Positions 38,543 to 51,312 of a stretch of DNA of 64,000 nucleotides are shown here, piece after piece. This DNA comes from Spirodela intermedia. Its lineage: Eukaryota > Streptophyta > Magnoliopsida > Alismatales > Araceae. The stretch spans positions 12,325,827 to 12,389,826 of the forward strand of contig LR746272.1 in the NCBI GenBank assembly GCA_902729315.2, in the 5' to 3' direction. The notes beneath the pieces are model-generated. The model was not told where the DNA came from. It worked only from the letters and a program-made list of their open reading frames with translations, and did not search any database. The position numbers and the translations under genes were made by a program. Numbering within the stretch: position 1 is the stretch's first letter; the number at the start of each line of letters is the position of its first letter.

Positions 38543-40164
38543 AGAATCTCTGACCTTCGATTCTCGACAGGAAGTGAACAAAAGGTGGGCCTCACCGCTT
38601 GGTCGAGGATCCCGTCTAACCCGATAATCTTTGGTGGTTAATCCCATTATCAAAGTCCGGAGAGAAATGTCTGGCGCTGGCAGGTCTGGTCTCGATCGGA
38701 ACGCTGTCTCCTGATTGAAGCCGTGGCCTCTCACCTCCACGTTGACCCAGGCTATCTATCACTTGAACGGGGTCACACTACGACTTGTACGTGTCGTAGT
38801 TATTGTTTTCATGATCAAATTTAAATGCCCACAGGTCGGCTGGGTTCCGGCCATTTGAAGCCCCTTCTCGCCTGGTCTTCTGAAATTTTAAGTCCCAGAT
38901 TTGTGGGGACCTTGACAGCGGTGATGAGGGAAAGGCTATTGGCCGGCCGCTGATGAGAGAGGGAGGAGAGGAAGAGCTAGGGGAACGGTTTCTGTGAAGA
39001 AGGATGCTACTGGAGTTAAAGGAAGCTAGGCAGTGGGAGGTAAAAGTCTTTAAGGCTAACATGGGTACACCCCCGGCCCGTTGACGCCTTCAAATTAGGA
39101 CAGATGTGGTCAAGCAATCCTCACTTATTCAGTAAAGATTTATTTTGTTGGATTCAGACTATCATTTACTGTGGGAAAATGAAGGAAAGGAAGGCACAGC
39201 CAGTAGGATATGTCCCCTTCCGACTTCGTTTTATTGAGCTCGACATGTCAAACTCATCAACGCGGCAAAGCCCACTTATTGTCATTAGCTTGCCCCCTCC
39301 CCCCCTCTCTCGCCCTCTCCCTATCTTAATTGGTATATGTGTATATGTATTTATATCACCATGGTCGTTTCGCAGCGGGGGCTTTCATTGTCGTTGCTGC
39401 GTGGGCCAGTTCTTCGTTCTTTGGCCTTAACACGCGTGTCCACCTTGAAATGGGCTGCCGAAGAGCGACTTGTTGATAGATCAGGCAACCCCACTCACCT
39501 AATAAACAATTGTCATATCGGTCATAAATAGGCTCACCTAATAGTCTCAATATCCGTCTAGAGACGGACCCACGGCTCAGATAAAGCTGTGGATCACTCA
39601 GAGCGCTTCATCCGACGGTGGATAATAATTGTGATAATCAGGGGGGGGCCGTGGTGAAACGAGTAACCCCGGGACCTACCGTTGTCTAAACGAACAACTG
39701 TGATCAGCAGCGGGGGATTCCCCTTTTGAAAGTTAGAATCCAGGACAGGGGCGACGATAACATCCCCTTAGTAGACTCGCTTCACGAGGCACCAAATTAT
39801 GGCCATGGCGGACCCGAAGGGCACGATGAATAGCAAGGTTATGATTTCTCGCACAAAATAACATCCCCTTAGTAGACTCGCTTAGTTCTGCCCCAGGAAT
39901 CTATGTCCCCTGCGTATACTCCTGACGACCAAAGTCTCTCCGACAATCATGGGAAAGCCAAACGGACGTGGATCTCGTTAGGATTTCTTCTAGTGTCGCA
40001 GACGTGAACGGGTTGACTAGTGGGTTCTGAGACGGGGTGGGCAGGGTTTTTAAAGCGACCATAATGAATGGCGTGGAAGGAAACTCATTAGATAAAAGAA
40101 ACCTACGCAAAAATAGCGTAGGAAAAGATATCTTAGTGATATAACGATGGGGGGTTAATAGACT

Positions 40165-40165
<1 letters not shown>
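38543..40165. other. Intergenic DNA with small duplications
   Basis: No gene recognised. About 39150-39290 is similar to 41010-41150 in the same orientation (GGAAAGGAAGG..., TTTTATTGAGC, GCGGC...CCCAC). The 25-base segment with AACATCCCCTTAGTAGACTC occurs twice, at about 39759 and 39860. Confidence 0.6.

Positions 40166-40215
<50 letters not shown>
40166..40215. repeat. (CT)n microsatellite
   Basis: About 50 bases of CT repeat, followed by a looser CT-rich stretch to about 40260. Confidence 0.95.
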
Positions 40216-40217
<2 letters not shown>

Positions 40218-40484
40218 TCCCTCTCTTATTCTCTCTCTCTCTCCTCCTCCCTCACACTCCTGTATGTGTGTATGCGGGACAAACCAATCTCATGCTTGAC
40301 CCATATGGATATACATAAATATACATAAGGGGAGGGGGGTGTGTTGGGGTTGAAGTTAGGAAACAAACTGACGAGGGAGAAATCTTGGAGAAACTCACTT
40401 GGCAATAAAAATAAGGAGCAAACTTTCGAGGGAGTTCTGAGAGGGATCGGATCAGTCAGGATCGGACATATTTCGTTCTAGACT

Positions 40485-40940
40485 ACGTTTTAGAAATTGA
40501 CGACCAAATATTATTTGGCCAGAGGGGTCCTCGACGAAGCGACGAGCTCCGATCTTAGCTCATTTTTAGTCAAGAATCTTGAACTGCAGCGACGGCCACG
40601 CGTGGCTTGCAACCTTCATGAGGACACGAGCTTGCCCTCATGGAGCGCATCACGCATACAAGTTGCAAATTAATGCTCTCAAGACCGTACTTTAAACGCG
40701 GGGATCGCAGGGCGGGCTGGGTCCGGGCCCGTATTCGGCCCGGGCGTGATAGCGGAATGCCCAGCAAGGATACTTGCCTGATGTAGGCCCGGCGATGAGA
40801 GGCTAGGAGAATGGGGCCTGTGGGGAGATGCTACCACAGTTACGGTCAGAGAGTACCCTTTAAGGCAGACCCGGCTATGCTCTGGTCCCGGGCGAACTAA
40901 CCATCTTCTTGATGCCTTTGAATTAAATGACTCAAGTCTG
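40485..40940 (-). repeat. Right arm of the distant inverted repeat
   Basis: Reverse-complement match to 19500-19985. The arms share a GGGCCCGGACCCAGCCC block and GCTTCGTCGAGGACCC. They enclose about 20.5 kb that includes CYP96 copy C. Confidence 0.85.
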
Positions 40941-41165
40941 GTTAGTTATAGAAACCAGATCAAACATGTGGTCAAACAGAGCGCATTGATAACTGATTTT
41001 GTTTAGTCAGACTTGTAGTTCATTGTAGGGAAAGGAAAGAGCACAGCACCGACAGAAGGGGAGATCCAATTTCAGACTGGTTTTATTGAGCCTGGGCCAT
41101 GACAAGATCAATAATGCGGCTCACTCCACGGCGAAGCCCACATCCAGCTAGTTTCTCAGTCCCTC

Positions 41166-42038
<873 letters not shown>

Positions 42039-43062
42039 TAAACCTACATGTTCGTTGCTTTCGTCGCTGACTGGGGCTTCCTTCTTCGCTGTCATGCGTG
42101 TGGATCGGCTCGTTCTCTGGGCATAAACGGACGGCGGGCGTGAAGTGGGGTTCCCAGGTTTGATAGGCCAATAGACCGAACCACGTCACATAAATTATTG
42201 GGCTTTAAGACGACGAGTTATGCGCTTCTTGGTTACAGACAGGTCGCACCATGGCTCGGAGATATCTGTGGTCCTTCGGAGCCCTGTGATCTAACGGTCC
42301 ATACTCACGGTCACAATAGATAGGGGACCCTAATAAGAACAGTGTCCATCTGGCCGACCTGAGCAGAAACGAACAACTGCGGACAATCGCGGTCAATTCC
42401 TAATTTTCTTGAGATTCCAGGTGAGCCCTCAACCTCCAGGGATAAAGAGGACGACGAGAGACGAAGCGCCGGCTGACGCAGGAATCGACCAATGAGGCCT
42501 CACCACGCAGGTGCCCTGTCTAGACATCGCGCATGTCACGTCCCTAGGTACAAGGTGAATAATCATATAATATGATATCGCGCATGTCATAAATATCTCG
42601 GAACATGAAAGTTTTCGGGAAATTAACACGGCTTTGGAGACGATGTGAATGACATAATTTTAAAGGAGTTATTTAAAATTTTAATAGATCACAAAATCGT
42701 AATTGGTAATAATATAACCGGAATCCCTTCAACATCGGCCGTGTTAGAAACTAATCGAGTCCATATAAAGCTTATTTGAGTCAGAAAACATTTCGATCGA
42801 CATAGTCTCACTGGTGACAGTCGAGCCGCCGCCACTCGTGCGATTGACAGCCCGCTGACCGTCTATCATCACCAGGACCGTACACGTGTCCTAGGTGTTA
42901 GTCCACAAACGACCGAGACTCGAAGACAGACGTGCATGATGGGGAACAGTGGTTGGACTGGGGACGGACAGGAACACTGCGACTTGCACACAACAGGAAC
43001 GGCTTTCATCCGTTTGGAGAGGAAAACCCTATCAGAGAGACCATGGAGATGTGAGCCTGGGT
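42039..43062. other. Intergenic region downstream of CYP96 copy D
   Basis: No gene recognised. It should contain the 3' untranslated region of copy D at its right end; no clear poly(A) signal could be chosen. Confidence 0.5.
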
Positions 43063-44616
43063 TTAGGTCCTCTTCTCGACGTTAACCAAGAGCCCGTTCT
43101 TCATGTGGAGGATGATGGAGAGACTGGGAACCACCGCATGGCCGGGTACCGCCTTGATGCGGAAGTTGTGGATCATGGTGGCCGCCACCACCTTCATCTG
43201 GGTCATGGCCATTTCCTTGCCGAGACAGGTCCTCGGCCCAGAGTTGAAAGAGAGGAACTTGTAGGAGGGCTCGTGTTTCAGCCTCCCACGGTCGGAGATC
43301 CACCGCTCCGGCTTGAATTCGCAGCAGTCCTTCCCCCAGACGCCCTCCAACCTTCCCATGCAGTACAAGTTGAAGAGTATCTTTGTCTTTGGTTCGACCT
43401 TGTGGCCGCTGGGAAGTACGTCCGCCTTCACGGCGCTCTTGTGTTCCATGGGGACGGGCGGGAACAGTCTCAGGGACTCGCACAGGGCCGCCTGCAGGTA
43501 CACAGCCGAGCTGAGGTCGTCGGCGGCGAAGACGACAAGGTTAGCCCGGCGGGACTCTGGAAGACCCGCCAGGATCGGCTTCAGCTCGTCGAGGATCTTC
43601 TGCTCCACGTCAGGATGCTGGGAGACCAACCAGGAGAACCATGCAAGGCCCGCGCCGGTGGTGTCTCTCCCAGCCAGCATCAGGTTCAGCGTTGTGTCTC
43701 GCAGGAACTTCTTCGAATCACCAGCCATGTCTCCGACGTGTGGTCGACGGCCGATGTATGACGTCAGAAGGTCCGGCGCCAATTCTTCGTCCGCCGCCTT
43801 ATCTTCTCTCATCTTGCTCACCTTCTCCATCCTCAGGGCAATCTGGTTGGATATAAAGTCGTCAATGGCGTCCCACGCAAGCGCCATCTTCTTCTCTTCT
43901 CCAACCCGTAGCCACCTGAGGAGCTTCCACCAGTTCCTGGGCACGCAATGCCGGAAGAACATGACCTCCTCCGCGTCGTCCATAGCCTTCGCGAAGGGGA
44001 CAGCAGGAAGACCGGGCGAGAGGCAGCCAGGGTCGACACCAAAGATCAGGTTACAGATGGTATCGAAAGTGAGCCGGAGGAACACGTCCTGCAGGTCAAC
44101 GACGGTGCCCTTTTCCGCCACATGGGCGAGGAGGGGGACGAGCCCCTTCTCAACCTTGTCATAGCTCGTCTGGGACACGAAGCGCCGGAACCTGTGCTCG
44201 CTGATGAGCATGTGCGCCACCCTCCGCTGACTCTTCCAGGAATCGGAGTCCGCGTTGAAGATCCCCTCGCCGAGGATGTCAAAGATTTCTAGGAACTCGT
44301 CGCCCTTGGGATAATTGGCGAAGTTACTGTTGAAGACGTGGTTCACGTTGGCCGGATCGATGGTTATCAACATATTCATACCGGAGAACCAGGGTCCCTT
44401 GAATAGGAAGGTGCAACCGCACTCGGTGAAGGTTTCTGTGGTCCAGTCATAGTAGCGATGGAGCTGGGAAAGGAGCCCTGGAAGCATGCCCAGCAGAGGC
44501 CAGTTCCAAAGCGCGTGGGCGTCCCACCGTCCACGGAAGAGGAGGAAGAAGAAGAAGCAACCCAAGGATAGAAGGATCTCTGGGTATCCCACGGTCAGCT
44601 TTACAAGGGTTTCCAT
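43063..44616 (-). CDS. CYP96-type cytochrome P450, copy D (intact)
   Basis: Single exon, 517 residues. A short N-terminus leads into a hydrophobic anchor (about 14-27, LLSLGCFFFFLLF) and the hinge LWNWPLLGMLPG. All core motifs are present: WKSQR (127-131), AGRDTTG (315-321), ESLR (380-383), FKPERW (434-439) and FNSGPRTCLGK with Cys464 as heme ligand. It resembles copy C along its whole length and pseudogenes A and B in the segment after AGRD (DELKPI...GLPESRR...), so A, B and D may share a closer ancestor than C. Expected role as for CYP96: NADPH-dependent lipid or alkane hydroxylation at the ER, substrate unknown. The start is the first ATG right before the anchor; no alternative improves it. 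It lies 6.3 kb upstream of copy C in the same orientation. Confidence 0.94.
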   Translation of the reverse strand: METLVKLTVGYPEILLSLGCFFFFLLFRGRWDAHALWNWPLLGMLPGLLSQLHRYYDWTTETFTECGCTFLFKGPWFSGMNMLITIDPANVNHVFNSNFANYPKGDEFLEIFDILGEGIFNADSDSWKSQRRVAHMLISEHRFRRFVSQTSYDKVEKGLVPLLAHVAEKGTVVDLQDVFLRLTFDTICNLIFGVDPGCLSPGLPAVPFAKAMDDAEEVMFFRHCVPRNWWKLLRWLRVGEEKKMALAWDAIDDFISNQIALRMEKVSKMREDKAADEELAPDLLTSYIGRRPHVGDMAGDSKKFLRDTTLNLMLAGRDTTGAGLAWFSWLVSQHPDVEQKILDELKPILAGLPESRRANLVVFAADDLSSAVYLQAALCESLRLFPPVPMEHKSAVKADVLPSGHKVEPKTKILFNLYCMGRLEGVWGKDCCEFKPERWISDRGRLKHEPSYKFLSFNSGPRTCLGKEMAMTQMKVVAATMIHNFRIKAVPGHAVVPSLSIILHMKNGLLVNVEKRT

Positions 44617-44760
44617 GGCCTGCCGAGCCGAGGGGTGGAGAAGAAACCTTGGGAATCACAGAGACTGTAGAGGAGCCTCCATTCGGTGAGGCGAATACAT
44701 AGTGTGAGAAGGGCCTCGGTGTCTCTCCCCCAGACAAGACGATTCTCCCTTCGTGACGGC
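44617..44760 (-). promoter_or_regulatory. Leader of CYP96 copy D
   Basis: 44732-44747 (plus strand AGACAAGACGATTCTC) repeats the element before copy C. Beyond it, 44780-44808 holds two G homopolymers (12 and 11 bases) around GGAAG. Confidence 0.4.
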
Positions 44761-45131
44761 GGTACTCTTGAATTGAAAGTGGGGGGGGGGGGAAGGGGGG
44801 GGGGGACTTCTCTTGCTACCAGACGACGCCCCACTAAAGCCTATAACGATGGCTTTCACTCAATTATTTCTCCCCGAGGATGTCGACAGGAAGGAGGAAA
44901 AGATATCCGACTGTGAACCTTCCTCGGTTTTCACTGCTCCGGTAGAGGGCCGAGTGGAGGAGACATAAAGAAGAGGGAGGGGTCCATGAACCTTCCATGG
45001 GACACCCTTACCGGCTTTTACGGGTAGAGATTTGGTCAAGGAGCCGCATTCGAGCCCAAGTAGGTGCCTTCTAAAAGGCCCGTAAAATTGGCTCCGGGCT
45101 GGACTAACGAGGTCTTGTACCACAAACCCAA

Positions 45132-45132
45132 T

Positions 45133-45210
<78 letters not shown>
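45132..45210. repeat. (GA)n microsatellite
   Basis: About 79 bases of nearly pure GA repeat. Confidence 0.95.
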
Positions 45211-45211
<1 letters not shown>

Positions 45212-45365
45212 CTTCAACGTTAATAAGTTTATTGAATTTGTCCGTGAAGACGAACATAGAAATAGGAAATATTCTCTTTGATTGCACTTTTAATGTAACC
45301 AACGTTGAAGATATATCCAATATGCTGTTTTCAACTTATGTGATTCTATATTCTGGTGCCTGAAA

Positions 45366-45683
45366 GGAAGCCGTGTTTAGTGATACACGTTAGGGCGCTG
45401 TGTCATCGAGTAGATGACAGGGATATCAACATCGCCTTCGAACTTTACTTTAATCTATGAATTACAAATTTCCGTAGTCGTGTTGCGAGCAAGATCACTG
45501 TCGTTGGCGACTCTTGTGCTTTATAGGAGGCCGTGTATCGTGGTAGATGTTAGCGCGCTGTGCCATGGAGTAGATGACAGGGATATCAACATCGCTTTCG
45601 AACTTTATTTTAAACTATTAATTACAAATTCCCTTAGTCCTGTTGCGAGCAAGGTCACTATCGTTGGCAACTTGCATTGATTA
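45366..45683. repeat. Tandem pair of about 160-bp repeats
   Basis: 45366-45525 and 45526-45683 align along their length (GCCGTGT...; GTAGATGACAGGGATATCAA; TGTTGCGAGCAAG). Both contain similar short frames, but there is no recognised protein. Confidence 0.9.
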
Positions 45684-47785
45684 AAAAAAATACTACAATT
45701 GTCTTACTTCCTCAGAACCCGTCTCTTACTATCGATACACGCCTACTCTAGCTTTCAGTCCTTATCGAGACGTCCTCTCTTTCTCTCTCTCTTCCTCCCT
45801 CCATAGTTGTTTGTCTCAATATTCGGCTGTATCTTTGATCTACACTCGATATAACCAATTTACTGTACTAGGATATTATGGAGAAGAAGTTACTGGCCGC
45901 CTACTTTATCGCTTGGGCCTCTTCGTCCGCAGAGAACGGTGATGACTGATATTGTTAGACTACTTGCCGACTCAGGAAGTCCAAGCGACTGTCTTCTTTC
46001 AATTCACTGTCGCCTTGCTAGGCTGTCGGCAGTGACCAGCGGCCTGAGGCGGCGGAACAGGATGAGCTTGAAAAAGGTTCCTCACAGCAAGACAGTAAAG
46101 CAAGCCAAACGGGCCGTTGGGTCGGGCCAGGGCAAGGCTCTTCGGACCTCGGGCTCAGTCTGATACACCTTAACCACCCATGGCGTAGGAGATGAGTGTG
46201 CAGGAGCCGAGTATCTATCGGGGAAAGGTGGCAAATATTATGTCATAGAAGGTTAACAAACTCATGTCCCACCAGGCGATGCCAGCCTCAGTCTCTTGTG
46301 GAGATCAGCCCATTTCCTGTGCGCCTTTAACGTCGCTGGCATTTGGAGAAAAGGCACAAATCTGTTCAATATTGTACATGGGGTGTATTTAGACAGATGT
46401 AACTCTGTGCAAATGATCTTGGAATATCATGTTTTAAGAAAATAACTAAATTGAATCGAAACCATTGATAGGGGGAGGAGAGCGAGAGATGTTATATTAT
46501 GTGATTCATTATATGACATATTGAACTAAGGAGAATAAAGGGTTGTTCGCACGCATTATCATCGGTTTGATCTATGAATAGATCATCGATTTGCTCAAGA
46601 TTACCAGATCTACCTTGGTCCCAAGGATTTTGTCCAACATGGTTGATTATCACGTTAGGAGGAGGTTGGACAAACGGGTTACCGGTCTACATCTAGACAC
46701 ATCACGTCAAGACTCGGGGTCCCTCATGTGGACCACACACGTGTGGTGTTTGCAGTGAGCACATATCGGGGACGGTAACGCGGCACGCACTACAAAGTTC
46801 GACATCAGGCTGACAGCAACTTGTCCTTCGATCCGCTCTCTTCCCTAGCGCTTCTACCTTATCTCTCACGGTGCAGAAAACAGCGCAGAAAACCGCGAAG
46901 AAAGAAGACAACGATGAAGACTGACCATCTTTTGGACTATGCTTTCCACAGGTCCACTCTCGTCACTATCCCATTCGTTGGTGGCTCTCTTCCCCCCCCC
47001 CCTCCCCCCAACCTCCCCCCTTCCTTCTCTCTCCGTCTCTCTCGCTCACCCTCTCCATCTCTCTCTATTTTTATCTCTATCTCTGTACCTTTCTCCATCT
47101 CTTTATTTCTAACTGTATGCGTATCTCTAGATGTTAATTAATAAGCTCAAATGGGGATAGGGTCAGTTCCAAGCTCCTAGTCTGGAATCGAAGGGGGGGA
47201 AATTTGTGGGTTGTTTTCAATGAGAACGATAAATAAATAATATAAGATCTTCTAAGTTGTATAGTTCAGCAAAATAAGCAATTGAAATAATAAAACAGCA
47301 AGAAACATGAGCCATCTTTTTCCGACCCAACCAGCTGGTCCATTAGAGGGAAATCTCAGTTCAACCCGAGAAGTTCCACAAAGCTGGCTCATTGCGGCCT
47401 GACGTCGCCCACCTGGATGATGACCCAAGCATAGACTTAATAGACTTCAGCCCATTAGGGAAAATTCCATCCCGCATAACGGCTGACACTCTTTGAATGA
47501 AGTCAACCGGGGATCTATCTGGTCATTCCTACAAGGCAATGCCGTATGAAATGCAACGTCGTCCTCCGCGTGCTCTCGCTCTTACCAAATGTATTTCACC
47601 TGCTGCCGGCCACCCACTCCCAAGACCAGATATCTGACATCTTTCATGCAGACTACGGTGATCCTACCTCGCCCGCGGGTTCGCATCCGTTATGTAAAAC
47701 CTGCCTCCGAGAATGATGCAATCACATTGCCTAGTCGGGACTAATGAGGAATTCCCTAAGGCAAGAAAGAGAGAGAGTGGAGCCT
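45684..47785. other. Intergenic, nothing recognised
   Basis: No coding sequence supported. There are short CT-rich and C-homopolymer runs near 46990-47040. Low-complexity frames only. Confidence 0.5.
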
Positions 47786-47786
47786 G

Positions 47787-47935
47787 GTGGAGCTAGCAGT
47801 GTGTTACCCAGAGATTCTCTTGCCCATTGTCTGCTTCCTCTTCCCCTTCCACTTCGACATGGGGATGCTAAAAAGTAAGTAGGGTGGCAAGGAACTGGCC
47901 CCAGCATGTTCTTGAGTCTCACCACCTTGCTATAG
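47787..47935 (+). pseudogene. CYP96 N-terminal fragment
   Basis: It encodes VELAVCYPEILLPIVCFLF before a stop at about 47880, matching the membrane-anchor start of copies A-D (LAVAYPETLLSLV, LTVGYPEILLSLG). Similarity continues into the hinge (AAGGAACTGGCC, after a frameshift) and fades by about 47935. A short GA run precedes it as in the other plus-strand remnants. Confidence 0.7.
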
Positions 47936-48029
47936 TGTTCCTCATTAGGCTTGACTACACTTTCTTCATATGGCTCACATTTTCAGATAACTCATTAATG
48001 ATTGCAATTAATGTAGGATATAGGAAGCT

Positions 48030-49190
48030 TTTGTGTGTAAGGAAAAAATGATTCATCCCTGTAGAACAAAAATATGCAAGCATAAGATCATAATAACAGT
48101 GGAAACTCAATTTCTAGATATCAATCAGAACAAAACTTTCACCAAGCACCTCTAATTTACATCTTAATGCCCTTGAGATAACTCACACACTGTAGAGTGA
48201 AAAATAGACTCTTATCTCCTTCTATAAAGACTTCACTTATAATAGAAGAGAAAGAAGATGTCAAGAAAAGTAATAGAGTTGATGGAGAAAGAGAATAAAC
48301 TCAAGAGAGAATTCATCATTTGTTGCCCTAAAATATATATATATATATATCATTTTAGAGAAAATAGAAAAAGATAATCACTTCATAAAAGAAAGCATCT
48401 TGATCTATGTGCAATCGTGCCCACACATCTTAGATGCAATGGCTACAACCATTCTTATTTTCTCTCTCTACACAACCACTAGAATGGTTCATAAGTGTTG
48501 ACGTGACCACTATATCACTATCTCCTTACTCATTGTACACCTCTCAAGTAAGTCAAATGGGAGAGCACTCTCTCACATCTTCTAAATAGTTGAGATGGGA
48601 GAACTTTTCTTACACATCTCCCGAACGGGTCAACCATGATGGACTGACACCGTCAACAAACTCCACCTTGACAACCATCATCACTACACCCGGAGTTGAC
48701 ATCTATTCATGTTGTAAGTTCTCCACATTTTGTAAGGTACTTACAACATGAATCAAATTCAAACAATATTTAAACTTCTGCAATGTGACAACCTTCATCA
48801 ACATATTTGCGACATTCTCCTCTATGTGAACCTTCTCTAGAGAAATATCTCTAAAATTCACCAACTTATGAATCTTATGATACCGCACATCAATATGCTT
48901 TGATCGTGCATGATAGACCTAATTCTTTGCTAGGCAAATAGTACTCTAACTGTCACAATACAGAGGAACTTCACCTTGTCGAATTTCAAGTTCACTCAAT
49001 AATCTCTTCAACCACAATGCTTCAATAGCTACCATATACTCTGCCTCAATTGTAAATAATGCAATAGTAGTCTAAAATGTAGACTTCCAACTAATAGGTC
49101 CAATAATCATGATAAAAATATATCCCATCATAGATCTTTGATGATCTAAATCTCTAACCAAATCTACATCAATAAAGTCAATAGTAAAAA
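48030..49190 (-). mobile_element. Ty1/copia fragment: RNase H end, polypurine tract, LTR
   Basis: Minus strand. 48700-49190 encodes the copia RNase H region: DLDHQRSMMGYIF, GPISWKSTF, IEAEYMVAIEALWLKRLL, KHIDVRYHKI and SLEKVHIEENVANML, with stops. A purine tract at about 48660-48670 is followed by TGTTGACGG, the likely LTR start, running to about 48030. Everything upstream of RNase H is missing. Confidence 0.85.
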
Positions 49191-50447
49191 TGACTAAAAG
49201 ACAGCTGCAGTCCATACAAGGTGGGTGGGTACCATCACCAAGCATTTTTTGTGAATTGAATTAATTAAGACTAATGAGATGAATTTATCGATGTTTAAAT
49301 TACTTAGCTAATAATCTTGAGGTCTAATATTATATTAGCTAAAATTATATTCTATTTAAATTTTTGATGTGTATATGGCTGTTAGATGATTTAGATATAA
49401 GGACAATTAAATATATCTACACAATAAATATGTTATGTTCTTATCACGAGTTTGCATGTTTGATTTTTTTTGTATCAAATGGCTTAACTAATATAAGTAA
49501 CCAATATAAATATCTTTGAACAATGATTCAAATAAAATAAATTTCAGAGAGAATTACCAAAGGTGTTGGTTTGATATTAATTTTTCAAGATTATTAGTTT
49601 TATATATTCATATACAAGCAGAACAATCTAGAAACATGACCTTTCATATTAAAGTAATTTTTATCTTAGAAGATGTGCGACAAATATAGGAGTGAAGCCA
49701 CTCAAAGGAAAGTTGATTCAAAGAGGAATTCAAACACTAAAACTGTTATTAAATATTTGGAGTATCAAGAGTGTTATGATTTTTTCACTCTTTATGGTTA
49801 CCTTTTTCTGCATTCTTCAGGATCCACACTTGTCCCATTAAGGCACATTTAGCTCAACCATTTAACTTGATAAGGACCAAAAGGGAGCGGTCCAGCTTAC
49901 CTATAAATAAGGTAGTTTGCCCACAATTAAGGCAAGAGAGAAGAGCACAATTTCTAGGTGATGGCTATTGCATCGTAATGATTTTTTCCACTTTGTCAAC
50001 CCATTTCAAGTCTCCAAGAATCAAGGATGAGAGATTACCTCAAGGGAGCTGTGAACATCTCTTCAACCCTCAAGAGCTTCCTCCTTCAGTTAAGTATATG
50101 TAAACACCTTCAACAACTCTTGTGAATAGAAAAGAAGATTTGAAGTCTGCAGGAAAATTATTTAATATTATTTAATATTTATACCTCAGCTTGTAGTGTG
50201 TGGGCTGGTTGAATCACATTTGGTGTGCCATCAATATAGTCACACTAATTGTTGTACATAAATTGGTTGAGACACCTATAATGTATTGTCAATATAGTCA
50301 CATAGTTTGTTGAGACACATGTGGTGTGCTTATAACGAGGAGACCTAGGGACCTAAGAACTCTAGGCTAGAGTTCTAGGTTGATTGGTCGCAAGTTCGCA
50401 AAGCCTGAGAATGTAAAGGGTTCTTAATTCTCTTAAAATCAAGGATG
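49190..50447. other. AT-rich stretch, nothing firm
   Basis: No domain recognised. Imperfect repeats with TTGAGACACnTnTggTGTGC wording occur at 50200-50330. Probably decayed retroelement DNA. Confidence 0.45.
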
Positions 50448-50452
50448 TATTC

Positions 50453-51312
50453 TGACGTGACTTAGTCATTGTATAATAAATCACATAAATTTAAAATTTA
50501 TAAAACTAGAAAATACTAATTTTCAAATATTTAAAAGTATTTAAATATATATTATAATTTAATTAAAAAATTAAAAATAATGGTAATTTTCTAGGTCGAT
50601 TATAAGGATGTAATATAATACTAGATACTTTTTTAGAAATATCCTCAAGAAATATGAGTTTTAGCTCTAGGAGGATTTGAACCTATATCAATTGCCTTCT
50701 TGTATGAGAGAGATTGAAATAAATATTCTAATATTCTTATTAAGTGACATCATCATGATATATCTTTGTTATAATTAAGGGGTAGTTTGGGTATTAAAAT
50801 ATTTGAAGTCTTTTGAAGGAAGGTGTGATGTGAGTTTAATCTCACATCACTTGCGTGCTGAAGTTTTGGGTAAATATATAATAATATCACATTTGCAAGT
50901 AATGAGTCCATTTCTTTCACGTGTATAACCACTCCTTGTCTCACAGCTAACTGACCACTAGTGACGTGGAAGGGGAGTAGTGCACATGTCCTCCCATCAG
51001 TCTTAGTTGCTTAAGCCTCTACTTGTAGCTAACTCTGATTGTGCTTCCGACTCGCTTGCAAGCTTGACTGGCTGGCAGGTCCCCCCTTTTGTTATATTTT
51101 TATTTTATTTCTTTTTTATTTATTTATCTAAAAAATAAGACTATAAAAATTATATAAATATGAAAAAAATTATATAATTAGCCAAAAATTCACCTTAATA
51201 AACTAAAAATCACTTTTCATAATTTAACATAAATATAAGTCTATTTATCATGAGTTAAGACTAAAACTATATTAATTATTAATTATTAACTCATGATAAT
51301 GAAGACTTATAA
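50453..51312 (-). mobile_element. Solo LTR, TGATAAGTC family, internally deleted
   Basis: Minus-strand copy of the same LTR family. It is flanked by a perfect 5-base duplication TATTC (50448-50452 and 51313-51317). The terminal TG has become TT. About 880 bases in the middle, relative to the 31-kb copy, are absent. The 14-base inverted repeat near the LTR start is perfect (51245-51258 and 51286-51299). Confidence 0.9.

Noticed and set aside
42949-44292. Plus-strand frames of 110-280 residues
   Set aside because: Antisense shadows of CYP96 copy D.
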